Positions 32,355-39,450 of a stretch of DNA of 64,000 bases are shown here, piece by piece (position 1 is the stretch's first letter; every line of letters starts with the position of its first letter). The stretch covers positions 248,001 through 312,000 of IMG/VR virus record IMGVR_UViG_3300032245_001746; one strand, given 5' to 3'. The DNA comes from a virus. The notes below the pieces were generated by a model that worked only from the letters and a program-made list of their open reading frames with translations, was not told the DNA's origin and searched no databases. The translations under genes and the position numbers were made by a program.

Positions 32355-32716
32355 TTTCTCAACTCCAAAAAGAAATTCAAAACATCAATCGTAAAATAAA
32401 TGGGTTCATTTTTTTGATCAACACCCGTTGTGTGACCATGAATCCATTTTTCAAATTGATCAACAAGACCAAATCCATCCAAATAATCAAACAGAAATTT
32501 CTGTGTATATCCCAACGCAGTGTTGGGAAGAATATGAATTTGTGATTTGATCCGCTCAATTGCAGTATCAACAACCAAATATTTCAATTCTTCAAGAGAA
32601 ATGTTGCCATGAACTGGATGGGTATATGGCTTGTTGTCTCGAAAACAAGCCAATGCAGCCTGAACTTCTTTCAAAGCTGAAAAGGAAATTGAAGACAATT
32701 GTTCTTTTTTGCTCAT
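32351..32716 (-). CDS. helical hypothetical protein
   Basis: 121 residues from MSKKEQLSSISFSALKEV. All-helical prediction with a basic core; no family. Promoter 32749. Confidence 0.65.
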   Translation of the reverse strand: MSKKEQLSSISFSALKEVQAALACFRDNKPYTHPVHGNISLEELKYLVVDTAIERIKSQIHILPNTALGYTQKFLFDYLDGFGLVDQFEKWIHGHTTGVDQKNEPIYFTIDVLNFFLELRK

Positions 32717-32780
32717 CTTATAACTCCAGAAAAGATTGATATTAACACATTGTACAATCAAACTTCATTGTATTAAAACA

Positions 32781-32810
32781 AAAAAAGAACAGGAAAATTT
32801 CCTGTTCTTT
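32781..32810 (-). terminator. intrinsic terminator after class A RNA copy 2
   Basis: AAAGAACAGGAAA pairs with TTTCCTGTTCTTT, followed by T7. Confidence 0.85.
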
Positions 32811-32896
32811 AGCGATTTTTTAATAATTAGTGTTTTACTCGTCATTAACTAGAAAGTTAATTCTAATTAATACACCGCCAAACGCTCCACACTAAT
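32811..32896 (-). ncRNA. pseudoknotted RNA, class A copy 2
   Basis: P1 ATTAGTGT/ACACTAAT, GGAGCGTTT, GGCGGTGT, a hairpin ATTAACT/AGTTAAT, ACGAGTAAA, P1', then AAAAAATCGCT. Here the pseudoknot is GGCGGT with ATCGCT, with a G-U pair on the minus strand (it would be an A-C mismatch on the plus strand). It follows a 56-residue gene. Confidence 0.75.
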
Positions 32897-32968
32897 GTTC
32901 TACTTTATACTATTGTGAGTATTAAATCCTAATCAATAAGTAGAAAAATGATTAGGTCAAAAATATGA
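32897..32968 (-). other. 3' untranslated spacer
   Basis: A 72-bp AT-rich spacer between the 56-residue gene and class A RNA copy 2. ATTAGGAT/ATGATTAG-type repeats could pair weakly. Confidence 0.3.
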
Positions 32969-33139
32969 TTAACAGAACAGTTGTTCCATTGCTTTGTCAA
33001 ATTCTTTTTCTGACATAGAACTCAAAACACCAATTTCAGGTGCCTTAGAAACAAACTTATTCTGATTTGTCTGCAAATTCGTAATGGTAAATCCACCATT
33101 CTCAGATCGAATTCTGTATTTTTTACTTTGAACGTTCAT
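32969..33139 (-). CDS. small hypothetical protein
   Basis: 56 residues: MNVQSKKYRIRSENGGFTIT ... FDKAMEQLFC. A two-strand N-terminal part precedes a helix. Its ATG is 19 bp from promoter 33158, and class A RNA copy 2 is on the same transcript. Confidence 0.65.
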   Translation of the reverse strand: MNVQSKKYRIRSENGGFTITNLQTNQNKFVSKAPEIGVLSSMSEKEFDKAMEQLFC

Positions 33140-33178
33140 CATTTCTCACAATCCTTCATTGTACAATCAAACTTCATG

Positions 33179-33313
33179 AAGTTGAACAATTAACTAATTA
33201 CCTAATAAAAGTGGCACAATTCTAATTAAATAAGTTGTACTAGGCAGATATTTTGTACCTATTAGGTAATCCACCCTGATAATTAGTTAGTTGCTCAAAC
33301 TCACAATTCTCGT
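33179..33313 (-). ncRNA. long-hairpin RNA between two promoters
   Basis: No ORF. Minus-strand GAGCAACTAACTAATTA pairs with TAATTAGTTAATTGTTC (17 positions, one mismatch, one G-U), and after a 10-nt bulge TTACCTAATA pairs with TATTAGGTAA. It starts at promoter 33314 and ends at promoter 33158 without an obvious terminator. Confidence 0.6.
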
Positions 33314-33350
33314 ATTGTACAATCAAACTTCATTAGAAGTAAATAAATAA

Positions 33351-33386
33351 AACAGGGAATAAGAATTCATCATTCCTATTCCCCGA
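33351..33386 (-). terminator. intrinsic terminator after class A RNA copy 3
   Basis: GGGAATAGGAAT pairs with ATTCTTATTCCC around a short loop, then TGTTTT. Confidence 0.7.
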
Positions 33387-33463
33387 GCGATTTTTTAATA
33401 CTTAACGTTTTACTCGTACGTTTGTAATAAATACAAACACATCGCTAAACGCTCCACGTTAAG
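33387..33463 (-). ncRNA. pseudoknotted RNA, class A copy 3
   Basis: P1 is CTTAACGT/ACGTTAAG, so several base pairs have changed on both sides compared with the other copies, while GGAGCGTTT, AGCGATGT, ACGAGTAAA and ATCGCT are unchanged. The variable hairpin is GTTTGTA/TACAAAC. The pseudoknot pair AGCGAT/ATCGCT is fully Watson-Crick here. Confidence 0.8.
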
Positions 33464-33568
33464 ATAATTGACCCCCAACATCATGGTCAATTGGACTAAT
33501 TTTATCTGTAATAATTACCTCAAAACAACAACAAAAATTAGTTAAAAACCATTGTTTTGAGTGATGTA
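33464..33568 (-). other. 3' untranslated region of AT-hook gene 2
   Basis: Gene-free. An AATTGACC/GGTCAATT hairpin lies at about 33467-33494, and TCAAAACAA repeats flank the stop codon. It links the AT-hook gene to class A RNA copy 3, so both may share a transcript. Confidence 0.4.
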
Positions 33569-34009
33569 TTAAGCCGCTACGGAAACCTCAACCGGCTCAG
33601 GAGTCAGCAAATCAATATATGTCTGACCCTTTGCGTCAACGTGCTCAGAAACCATTGCGAGCAATTTCGCAGTGATATCTACACCACGGGTGAGATCAGA
33701 ATAAAGATCCACCAATTCCGGCTTTGTACAAGAAGCACGAAGCTTTTCCATAATAACTCGGTGAGTCTTATCAACAACTGCCGTTGCTGAATTCTTATTC
33801 TTAGAACCCTTCGGACGACCACGACCAGGCTTTTCAGCCTTAATCGGAGTAAGATCCAAAACAATTCCGTACTCCACAATCTTATCAGCAATATAACTTG
33901 CTGACAAATTCGTAGAACGTGCAACCGCATTGATCAACTGCAATTCATCCTTGCAGTTTTCAAAAGATCGCACTGACAAAATTGCTGCTTCGAGACGTGT
34001 CTTTTCCAC
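33569..34009 (-). CDS. AT-hook DNA-binding protein 2
   Basis: 146 residues. The start is GTG with TTTGGAG 9 bp upstream, as in the relative at 18627; longer frames run through the operator. EKPGRGRPKGSKNKN (about 79-93) is the AT-hook, preceded by a helical region with ASYIADKIVEYG. The GRPKGSKNKN core is identical in the two genes, but the domain order differs (hook N-terminal in one, central in the other). Confidence 0.75.
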   Translation of the reverse strand: MEKTRLEAAILSVRSFENCKDELQLINAVARSTNLSASYIADKIVEYGIVLDLTPIKAEKPGRGRPKGSKNKNSATAVVDKTHRVIMEKLRASCTKPELVDLYSDLTRGVDITAKLLAMVSEHVDAKGQTYIDLLTPEPVEVSVAA

Positions 34010-34042
34010 TGTACTAAACTCCAAAAAAAACTGTTTTTGACT

Positions 34043-34062
34043 TGTCAACACCGTTGTTGACA
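34043..34062 (-). promoter_or_regulatory. operator-like palindrome, second copy
   Basis: TGTCAACAACGGTGTTGACA, identical to 19069-19088, just downstream of promoter 34070. Confidence 0.6.
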
Positions 34063-34086
34063 TCGTCATATTGTACAACCAAACTT

Positions 34087-34154
34087 CAAAGCCCTTCTCA
34101 ACTCTGAGAAGGAAGTCTGGTTTCGACTCTCCTGAGTCTTCTTCACATCACCTC
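34087..34154 (-). ncRNA. double-hairpin RNA, class C copy 2
   Basis: GACTC-AGGA-GAGTC and CCTTCTC-AGAGTT-GAGAAGG. Between promoter 34155 and the AT-hook promoter, as in copy 1. The stems are kept, while loops and linkers differ and the 13-codon frame of copy 1 is lost. Confidence 0.55.
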
Positions 34155-34194
34155 ATTGTACAATCAAACTTCCTGTTAAAGAAGTATGTTTCAA

Positions 34195-34410
34195 TTACAA
34201 ATATGATTTTACCTTGTGAATTTGTCCAATGGTCTTTTGATCATTAAAATCCATAATAATTAACTTATCAGCAGTAACATAAACAGATTTTGCTGATGAA
34301 AATGACGCCTTCATATCCTCAATATTGTGAAATACTCCATTGTCTTCTGGACCAATGAATGTTTCATTGTTTGTCTGGAAAATTACAACATATTTTGTTT
34401 GACGATTCAT
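34195..34410 (-). CDS. small hypothetical protein
   Basis: 71 residues (MNRQTKYVVIFQTNNETFIG), alpha/beta. ATGA overlap with the gene at 34407. Confidence 0.65.
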   Translation of the reverse strand: MNRQTKYVVIFQTNNETFIGPEDNGVFHNIEDMKASFSSAKSVYVTADKLIIMDFNDQKTIGQIHKVKSYL

Positions 34411-34853
34411 GATATTTTTCCAATTGCATTAGAGATCATTTCTTTTACCGTTTTTCGTCCACTTTTCTCTCCAATATTGTAAAATGTATTAGCAAATATG
34501 GAAAGAAATGAAATCAATTGTCCTGATTCCACAATTTTCGTTAAAGCAACTTTGAACAATCTCTCTTCCAAAACATTAGTCAATAATGTCTCTTCTGTTT
34601 CTGTTTTGTTGATAACTCCAATTACAGTTGGATCTGTAATTTCAATTCGAAGTTTCAATCCCAAATTGGAAAAAACAATTGCACTATCCTTCGATTGATC
34701 AGAATCTCGAAAGAAAATTTCACTTTCATTAAAATCAACTGGTTTCCAAACAACAGAACGAGTCAAAATCAAATCTGAATAATCTTCACCAATACAAATT
34801 GTGATTGAATCATTGTTGTCTTTTGTGATGTTAACTCGTGTCATTTTAACCAT
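34407..34853 (-). CDS. hypothetical protein
   Basis: 148 residues (a start at MTRVNI three codons later is possible). A beta-rich N-terminal part (TICIGEDYSDLILTR, EIFFRDSDQSKDSAIVFSN) is followed by helices. The first part resembles the protein at 40287 (ITVWLGP..., SIFFGQ, LFSMNERATNCVF), suggesting distant paralogues. Promoter 34880. Confidence 0.65.
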   Translation of the reverse strand: MVKMTRVNITKDNNDSITICIGEDYSDLILTRSVVWKPVDFNESEIFFRDSDQSKDSAIVFSNLGLKLRIEITDPTVIGVINKTETEETLLTNVLEERLFKVALTKIVESGQLISFLSIFANTFYNIGEKSGRKTVKEMISNAIGKIS

Positions 34854-34888
34854 CCAAAAAAATCTTTTACTTCAACACCATTGTACAA

Positions 34889-35296
34889 TCAAACTTCAAG
34901 AAGTGGTTTAATTGCTTCACCCCAAGAAGCACCAAAATCTTGTTTGCTTTGAATTTCCTGCAAAATATTAAGTTTTTGACGATCAATACCTCTGTTTTTC
35001 AGAACATAAATAATTGGACCAGCCATTTCCTCTTCAGAATTCCAACCCATATTCTGAAATGCCTGTCCAAAAATACAACCCTTGCATTCCGGTCCAATCT
35101 GGACTTTTTCAAATCCTAACTTGTCAGACCATGTTTCATTATATGATGGTCCAGAATATGAACAATAACGACCACCATTTTTAAGATTGTAAATAAAATC
35201 AGGATTTTCTGTTCCTAATTTAATTACTTCCGTCTTCAATACAGAAAGAAATTCATCTTCTGATGAATACTTTGCAATTAATTCACTCAGTTTCAT
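34889..35296 (-). CDS. NMGW-family protein 3
   Basis: 135 residues from MKLSELIAKYSSEDEFL, with AAGGATAATAAA upstream. It has LGTENPDFIYN, CSYSGP, GPECKGCIFGQAFQNMGW (one change from the others) and QDFGASWGEAIKPLL. Promoter 35331. Confidence 0.75.
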   Translation of the reverse strand: MKLSELIAKYSSEDEFLSVLKTEVIKLGTENPDFIYNLKNGGRYCSYSGPSYNETWSDKLGFEKVQIGPECKGCIFGQAFQNMGWNSEEEMAGPIIYVLKNRGIDRQKLNILQEIQSKQDFGASWGEAIKPLLEV

Positions 35297-35339
35297 TTTA
35301 TTATCCTTCAAAATTACTTGATATCATCGTATTGTACAA

Positions 35340-35750
35340 TCAAACTACTTTTCTAAAAAGTGGTTTAATTGCTTCACCCCAACTAAGCCCTTTATCTTGA
35401 TCGTTTTGAATTTCCTGAAAAACATCAAGCTTTGTATAATGAAATTCATGATTTCTCAAAACTGTGGAAATTGAACCAATTAATTCCTCTTCAGGATTCC
35501 AACCCATATTTTGTAGGGCTTGACCGAAAATACAACCCTTACATTCCGGTCCAACTGTTTTCTTTATAGGATTTAACCAATCAGTATTGTTAGTACGATA
35601 TGCTGGTCCATTGTAAGAACAAAGACCAAGATTTCCAGGATTGTAAATAAAATCAGGATTTTCTGTTCCTAATTTAATTACTTCTGATTTCAATGCAGAA
35701 AGAAATTCATCTTGAGATGAATACTTTGCAATTATTTCACTCAGTTTCAT
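35340..35750 (-). CDS. NMGW-family protein 4
   Basis: 136 residues from MKLSEIIAKYSSQDEFL. The first 30 codons are nearly identical to the gene at 34889 and the middle differs, consistent with a recent tandem duplication. Contains GPECKGCIFGQALQNMGW and QDKGLSWGEAIKPLF. Confidence 0.75.
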   Translation of the reverse strand: MKLSEIIAKYSSQDEFLSALKSEVIKLGTENPDFIYNPGNLGLCSYNGPAYRTNNTDWLNPIKKTVGPECKGCIFGQALQNMGWNPEEELIGSISTVLRNHEFHYTKLDVFQEIQNDQDKGLSWGEAIKPLFRKVV

Positions 35751-35884
35751 TTTACTATCCTTCAAAAGTGTTTTACGAACGCTTCGGATTTCCACCGAAT
35801 TAACATGGAACTAATTTGTCACAGTAGTTAATCGGCAGGTCTTTAAGGTGACATTCCTCTACCCACCTAGTTTCATTCCATGAT
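35751..35884 (-). promoter_or_regulatory. structured leader without array promoter
   Basis: 134 bp without a gene. Minus-strand CATGG...AACTA pairs with TAGTT-CCATG; GTCAC pairs with GTGAC, or AGGTG with CACCT as an alternative; TTCGG/CCGAA forms a hairpin before the ribosome-binding site of the NMGW gene. Mutually exclusive stems suggest a switchable leader or a processed intergenic RNA. Confidence 0.4.
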
Positions 35885-35886
35885 AC

Positions 35887-36186
35887 TCATTCGTTCTCAT
35901 TAAATAACTTATTTTTGATCATTTCACGCAATTGTGCAAATTCAACATTTTCCAAATTTACTGTAACCATCTTCAATATCTCGCCAGTAATTGTAAATAA
36001 ATCAGCGAGTTCCTTTGTTGCTTTCAAAGATCCTTGATATGGAATTATAGCAATGCAAAGATCGTTATACTTATCTGCATTTGGTTTTTGTACAACCCAA
36101 TTTCCATCAATACGACATTTGCTCTGTACATCTTGAAAAAATGTAGCAATTCGATTCATTTCTTCTTCAAGCTTTGTTTCTGCCAT
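35887..36186 (-). CDS. hypothetical protein
   Basis: 99 residues from MAETKLEEEMNRIATFF, chosen because GAGGACAATTCAA is the ribosome-binding site. Helical with one strand region, ending KLFNENE, the same seven residues as the next gene upstream. Confidence 0.6.
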   Translation of the reverse strand: MAETKLEEEMNRIATFFQDVQSKCRIDGNWVVQKPNADKYNDLCIAIIPYQGSLKATKELADLFTITGEILKMVTVNLENVEFAQLREMIKNKLFNENE

Positions 36187-36197
36187 TTGAATTGTCC

Positions 36198-36455
36198 TCA
36201 TTCGTTCTCATTAAATAATTTAATTGTGGCTGGCTTATCAGTCTCAGGCTGAGAAAAAATAGGCTGAGAAAGAAATGAAAAGAAATGAAGAGATAACAAT
36301 TCCCCCTCATTAATTTTAAGAACCAACCCATTATCCTCATTGGTAAAACCAACGTCAATTCCAACCGTTTTTACATATAGGTTGTAGCCAGTAACAAAAT
36401 CAAGAACTCTTGACTTTGTCAAATTGTCCGTTACATGTGTCCAAAATGCAAACAT
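36198..36455 (-). CDS. hypothetical protein
   Basis: 85 residues (MFAFWTHVTDNLTKSRVLDF), beta-rich. The 3' end (KLFNENE and the following bases) is repeated at the end of the gene at 35887, a short direct repeat of about 25 bp. Confidence 0.6.
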   Translation of the reverse strand: MFAFWTHVTDNLTKSRVLDFVTGYNLYVKTVGIDVGFTNEDNGLVLKINEGELLSLHFFSFLSQPIFSQPETDKPATIKLFNENE

Positions 36456-36664
36456 TATTCCGTTTCCTTAACAGCATTTAATAACGCATCTTCAAGTTTG
36501 TTCAATGCTTCCATGATTTTCGCATGCTTTTCATCATACCAATTTTCATCAATTGGTTCTCTTTTAAAGAGAACTGTATTGTCCACAATACAAGAAACCC
36601 AAGCAGCATTGACATTAATTTTCAATTTACGATTTTTATCGTGAATTTCAATGTTTGCAAGCAT
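36455..36664 (-). CDS. small hypothetical protein
   Basis: 69 residues (MLANIEIHDKNRKLKINVNA): two strands followed by a helix. It overlaps the neighbouring genes by 1 and 17 bp, so the four genes at 35887-36935 form an operon. Confidence 0.6.
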   Translation of the reverse strand: MLANIEIHDKNRKLKINVNAAWVSCIVDNTVLFKREPIDENWYDEKHAKIMEALNKLEDALLNAVKETE

Positions 36665-36935
36665 TATTCTGCTTTCTGAGAAAGAATTGCTTCAACTTTT
36701 CTGGATTGTTTGGAATGAAATAATAAACCTTGTAATCTATCTTTCCGTCAAATTCAAACTCAAAATCCAATCTTCCAGAAATTAAAACCCTTTTCTTGCC
36801 AAGTTTCAAACTCAAAGTCAACTTGACAGTATTCGGAATTCTCTTATTAGAAAATCCCCAGGAACTAATATTATAACCATTTGAACTAAATGTCAAATGA
36901 TCACATAAGTATTTTGAATCAAACTTTAAAATCAT
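36648..36935 (-). CDS. hypothetical protein
   Basis: 95 residues from MILKFDSKYLCDHLTFS. Beta-rich middle, basic C-terminus FFLRKQNNACKH. First gene after promoter 36986. Confidence 0.65.
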   Translation of the reverse strand: MILKFDSKYLCDHLTFSSNGYNISSWGFSNKRIPNTVKLTLSLKLGKKRVLISGRLDFEFEFDGKIDYKVYYFIPNNPEKLKQFFLRKQNNACKH

Positions 36936-36987
36936 TGTTGTTTCCTTGATTGTATAGCCATTGTTGTTTCCTTGATTGTATAGCCAT
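36936..36987 (-). repeat. tandem duplication of a leader
   Basis: A 26-bp unit beginning ATTGTTGTTTCCTTGATTGT is present twice in a row between promoter 36986 and the ATG, duplicating the ribosome-binding site. A single copy of the same leader precedes the gene at 37006. Confidence 0.7.
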
Positions 36988-37005
36988 TGTACAATCAAAC
37001 TTCAA

Positions 37006-37401
37006 TTACCATTCTTGATGGTATAAAGCATCTTCAATTTTAAGCTCTTCATTTAGCATTAACCACAAAATGATTGTAGTTAAACTAATTTCAACATATT
37101 TAAACTCACCTTGGTGAATTCTTTCTGTTGTAAACAATTTGAGCGAATCAACATATATGCTCATGTTCTTGTAACGTCCAAAACTCAAATACTCTTCTGG
37201 ATTTTTAAGAAGATAAGCATATTTGGATTCACCTGACAATACATGACCATCTGCATTTGTTGGATATGTCACGTCAAAAACAGGTTTGGTAAATTTAACA
37301 TTGTAAATCCCATCTTTTGTGGATTCCCAACCTGTTAATTCACAAAATACACTTATCACCTCATTAATGTCAATGTATTTCAATGTTTCAGCAATAATCA
37401 T
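37006..37401 (-). CDS. hypothetical protein
   Basis: 131 residues from MIIAETLKYIDINEVIS; GGAAACAACA upstream. Mixed fold, no family. Promoter 37422 (variant AAATTT). Confidence 0.65.
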   Translation of the reverse strand: MIIAETLKYIDINEVISVFCELTGWESTKDGIYNVKFTKPVFDVTYPTNADGHVLSGESKYAYLLKNPEEYLSFGRYKNMSIYVDSLKLFTTERIHQGEFKYVEISLTTIILWLMLNEELKIEDALYHQEW

Positions 37402-37430
37402 TGTTGTTTCCTTGATTATACATTGTACAA

Positions 37431-37745
37431 TCAAATTTCAAGACCACTAAATAATCCCTCTTCAATTGAACCTTCATCACGAATTACTCGTGCTTTAGTA
37501 AGTTCAATGAATTTAGGTCTGTTCTTTAACCTGTTCCTAATAGGATTTGTAGCAACAATTAATCCTAACATCATTTCAATGCAAATTGTATCAATTTCAA
37601 ACAAAGTTAATAACTGATCAATTTCATCAAACTTTCTTTCACACATCATGTTATTAATCAAGATATACATCTTGTCAATTCCACGATCCCTGCTCTCCAA
37701 ACAAATATTGTTTGATGAAATTATTTCATCATAATATTGATTCAT
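37431..37745 (-). CDS. hypothetical protein
   Basis: 104 residues (MNQYYDEIISSNNICLESRD). All-helical, with a segment MMCERKFDEIDQLLTLFEID typical of small phage adaptor-like proteins. ATGA overlap with the gene at 37742. Confidence 0.65.
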   Translation of the reverse strand: MNQYYDEIISSNNICLESRDRGIDKMYILINNMMCERKFDEIDQLLTLFEIDTICIEMMLGLIVATNPIRNRLKNRPKFIELTKARVIRDEGSIEEGLFSGLEI

Positions 37746-37942
37746 TTTGATTGCTCAGAATACTCTTGTGTTACTTGCTTCTCAACAGGCATTGAATCAA
37801 ATGCCCACATAAACAAAATAAGGGCAGCAAAAAACAAATCCTGAAATCGAATTCGAAAAGTGTAGTAATCTCGCTCGAAAACAAAAATCAAAAATCCAAC
37901 CACAATCAATGAAATCGATGCCGTCTGAAAAAGATAACTCAT
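37742..37942 (-). CDS. two-helix membrane protein
   Basis: 66 residues from MSYLFQTASISLIVVGF; TTAGGATTTG upstream. Transmembrane segments at about 5-22 and 34-50. Confidence 0.6.
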   Translation of the reverse strand: MSYLFQTASISLIVVGFLIFVFERDYYTFRIRFQDLFFAALILFMWAFDSMPVEKQVTQEYSEQSK

Positions 37943-37951
37943 TTTCAAATC

Positions 37952-38188
37952 CTAATCTTTTTTAAAGATTCCCTTAATAAACCCCTTCGCAAAATTCTTA
38001 CTCTGCTTTCCAGTAAATTCACCCACATCCTCAGTTGTAGGTAAATTAATTCTTTTTGGTTCCTTATATGGCTTTTCAGAACTGGTGAGAATTAAACTGG
38101 TAAGCCACCAAGTTACAACTCCAAAAAGAATTAAACAAATTCCACTAAGAATGATTTTACAAATCTCTACAACTTCATTCTTTTTCAT
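37952..38188 (-). CDS. single-pass membrane protein
   Basis: 78 residues from MKKNEVVEICKIILSGICLI; GGGGAATTGG upstream. One transmembrane helix (about 8-34) and a basic C-terminus KNFAKGFIKGIFKKD. The start overlaps the phosphoesterase gene by 14 bp. Confidence 0.6.
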   Translation of the reverse strand: MKKNEVVEICKIILSGICLILFGVVTWWLTSLILTSSEKPYKEPKRINLPTTEDVGEFTGKQSKNFAKGFIKGIFKKD

Positions 38189-38840
38189 AAACCAATTCCC
38201 CATTACACATATTAATTGTTTTTGTTTCCAATTCAGCCAAACAAATAAATTCACATGATCGATATACAAATGATCTGGAAACGTGATGATGACCAAATAC
38301 CCATAAATCCGGAACATGATCTCCTAACATCCACTGAAGCATATTTCTTGTAGATGTATTGTCATATACCATTTCTCGCTTCAAAAAACGAAGAATTTCT
38401 GTAGGACAATCATGAGATATAACTACTTTCGGTTTCGTTTTTTGATATAAATCAAATGCAGCAAATTGCTGTAATGTACTTAATTCCTCTTCCTGAAACC
38501 AATCTATTCGATCAATTAATCCAGGCTTATTAATCGAATATGCTCCACGTACATAATAAATACCATCCTCTGTTACTCCATAATCACCTAGAGAATATGG
38601 AGAATTTGGGTAGATATTATAATCATCATGATTGCCACCAAGAATTTTGTGATTATTGGAATCAACATTTGATTCATCTAATCTTAACCAAGCATTGGTT
38701 TCAGTTTTAAATGAATAATGTCCAAAATCACCTAATTGAATTGTTTTCGCAGCTTTTGTTGGTGAAGAGGATTCGTAATTAACAATTGATCGCCAAGCAT
38801 CAAAATTGTTATGAGAATCACCAATTAATGTGATATACAT
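38175..38840 (-). CDS. calcineurin-like metallophosphoesterase
   Basis: 221 residues from MYITLIGDSHNNFDAW. All five metal-binding blocks are visible: GDSHNN, LGDFGHY, GGNHDDY, VISHDCP and FGHHHVS. It is a dinuclear metal phosphatase; the substrate (protein phosphate, cyclic nucleotide or dinucleotide) cannot be told. Promoter 38867. It heads an operon of four genes with small membrane proteins. Confidence 0.9.
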   Translation of the reverse strand: MYITLIGDSHNNFDAWRSIVNYESSSPTKAAKTIQLGDFGHYSFKTETNAWLRLDESNVDSNNHKILGGNHDDYNIYPNSPYSLGDYGVTEDGIYYVRGAYSINKPGLIDRIDWFQEEELSTLQQFAAFDLYQKTKPKVVISHDCPTEILRFLKREMVYDNTSTRNMLQWMLGDHVPDLWVFGHHHVSRSFVYRSCEFICLAELETKTINMCNGELVYEKE

Positions 38841-38900
38841 GTTTTTTCCTTTGGTAACATCATCACATTGTACAATCAAACTTATATAAGTGTTTATGTA

Positions 38901-38938
38901 AAAAAAAGAGCGTGATTGTTATTATCACGCTCTTTTTA
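38901..38938 (-). terminator. intrinsic terminator
   Basis: AAAAGAGCGTGAT pairs with ATCACGCTCTTTT, with T8 following, after the 56-residue membrane gene. Confidence 0.8.
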
Positions 38939-38973
38939 TTTATTTATTTAGAAATTCATAAGTAGCTACTGGT

Positions 38974-39027
38974 TCACACATTTAATTAGTCAGGGCTTTA
39001 GCTAACTAATCTTTTAAAAATGTGCGA
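38974..39027 (-). ncRNA. 3' structured element of the 56-residue membrane gene
   Basis: Minus-strand TCGCACATTT pairs with AAATGTGTGA (one G-U), enclosing a TTAGT/ACTAA hairpin and covering the stop codon. This is the counterpart of 21120-21204. Confidence 0.5.
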
Positions 39028-39184
39028 GCCAACTAGATCGTGAACTCTTAGACCAACGAAAAATTGCGAATTTTCGTTGTACTAGACTATATTTTTCAAT
39101 AGCCGTCCAGATTTTATTAAAAACAAAAGAGGGTTTTTCAACAAAACAGAGAATTACAATCAACATAATGAATATATTGAACAT
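39014..39184 (-). CDS. small membrane protein, family with 21196-21363
   Basis: 56 residues: MFNIFIMLIVILCF, VEKPSFVF, AIEKYSLVQRKFAIFRW, SSWLAHF. Same length, topology and C-terminal motif as the gene at 21196, with only about 40% identity. GGAGAAAATC upstream. No array promoter is seen directly upstream. Confidence 0.65.
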   Translation of the reverse strand: MFNIFIMLIVILCFVEKPSFVFNKIWTAIEKYSLVQRKFAIFRWSKSSRSSWLAHF

Positions 39185-39450
39185 GATTTTCTCCTTACAT
39201 AAGAAATTTCTTATTCTTATGTGTAAAAATTATGTAAGACTAAATCGGGATGGATCAGGACATGTCCTTCTTATTTTTTATTAATCAAATAATTATTAAT
39301 TATTAATTAAAAAATTAATAATTAATAATTTGGCGCACATGGATTTGATTTAAAATCCTGATGAAATGAGATCAGAGTTTGGTTTATTTGGTTTAAGTAC
39401 AATATCTGAGTCGATATCGTTAATAACTGTTGAATTTTTTGGATTTAGTT
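39185..39450. other. gene-free region with an 18-bp perfect inverted repeat
   Basis: 39291-39308 and 39313-39330 are perfect reverse complements made only of A and T (AATTATTAATTATTAATT), with a 4-nt loop. A 12-bp palindrome AGGACATGTCCT lies at about 39268-39279. GGTTTAAGTACAAT on the plus strand near 39400 resembles a degenerate array element facing the other way. It could be a regulatory site or a replication-related structure; no ORF is evident. Confidence 0.5.
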
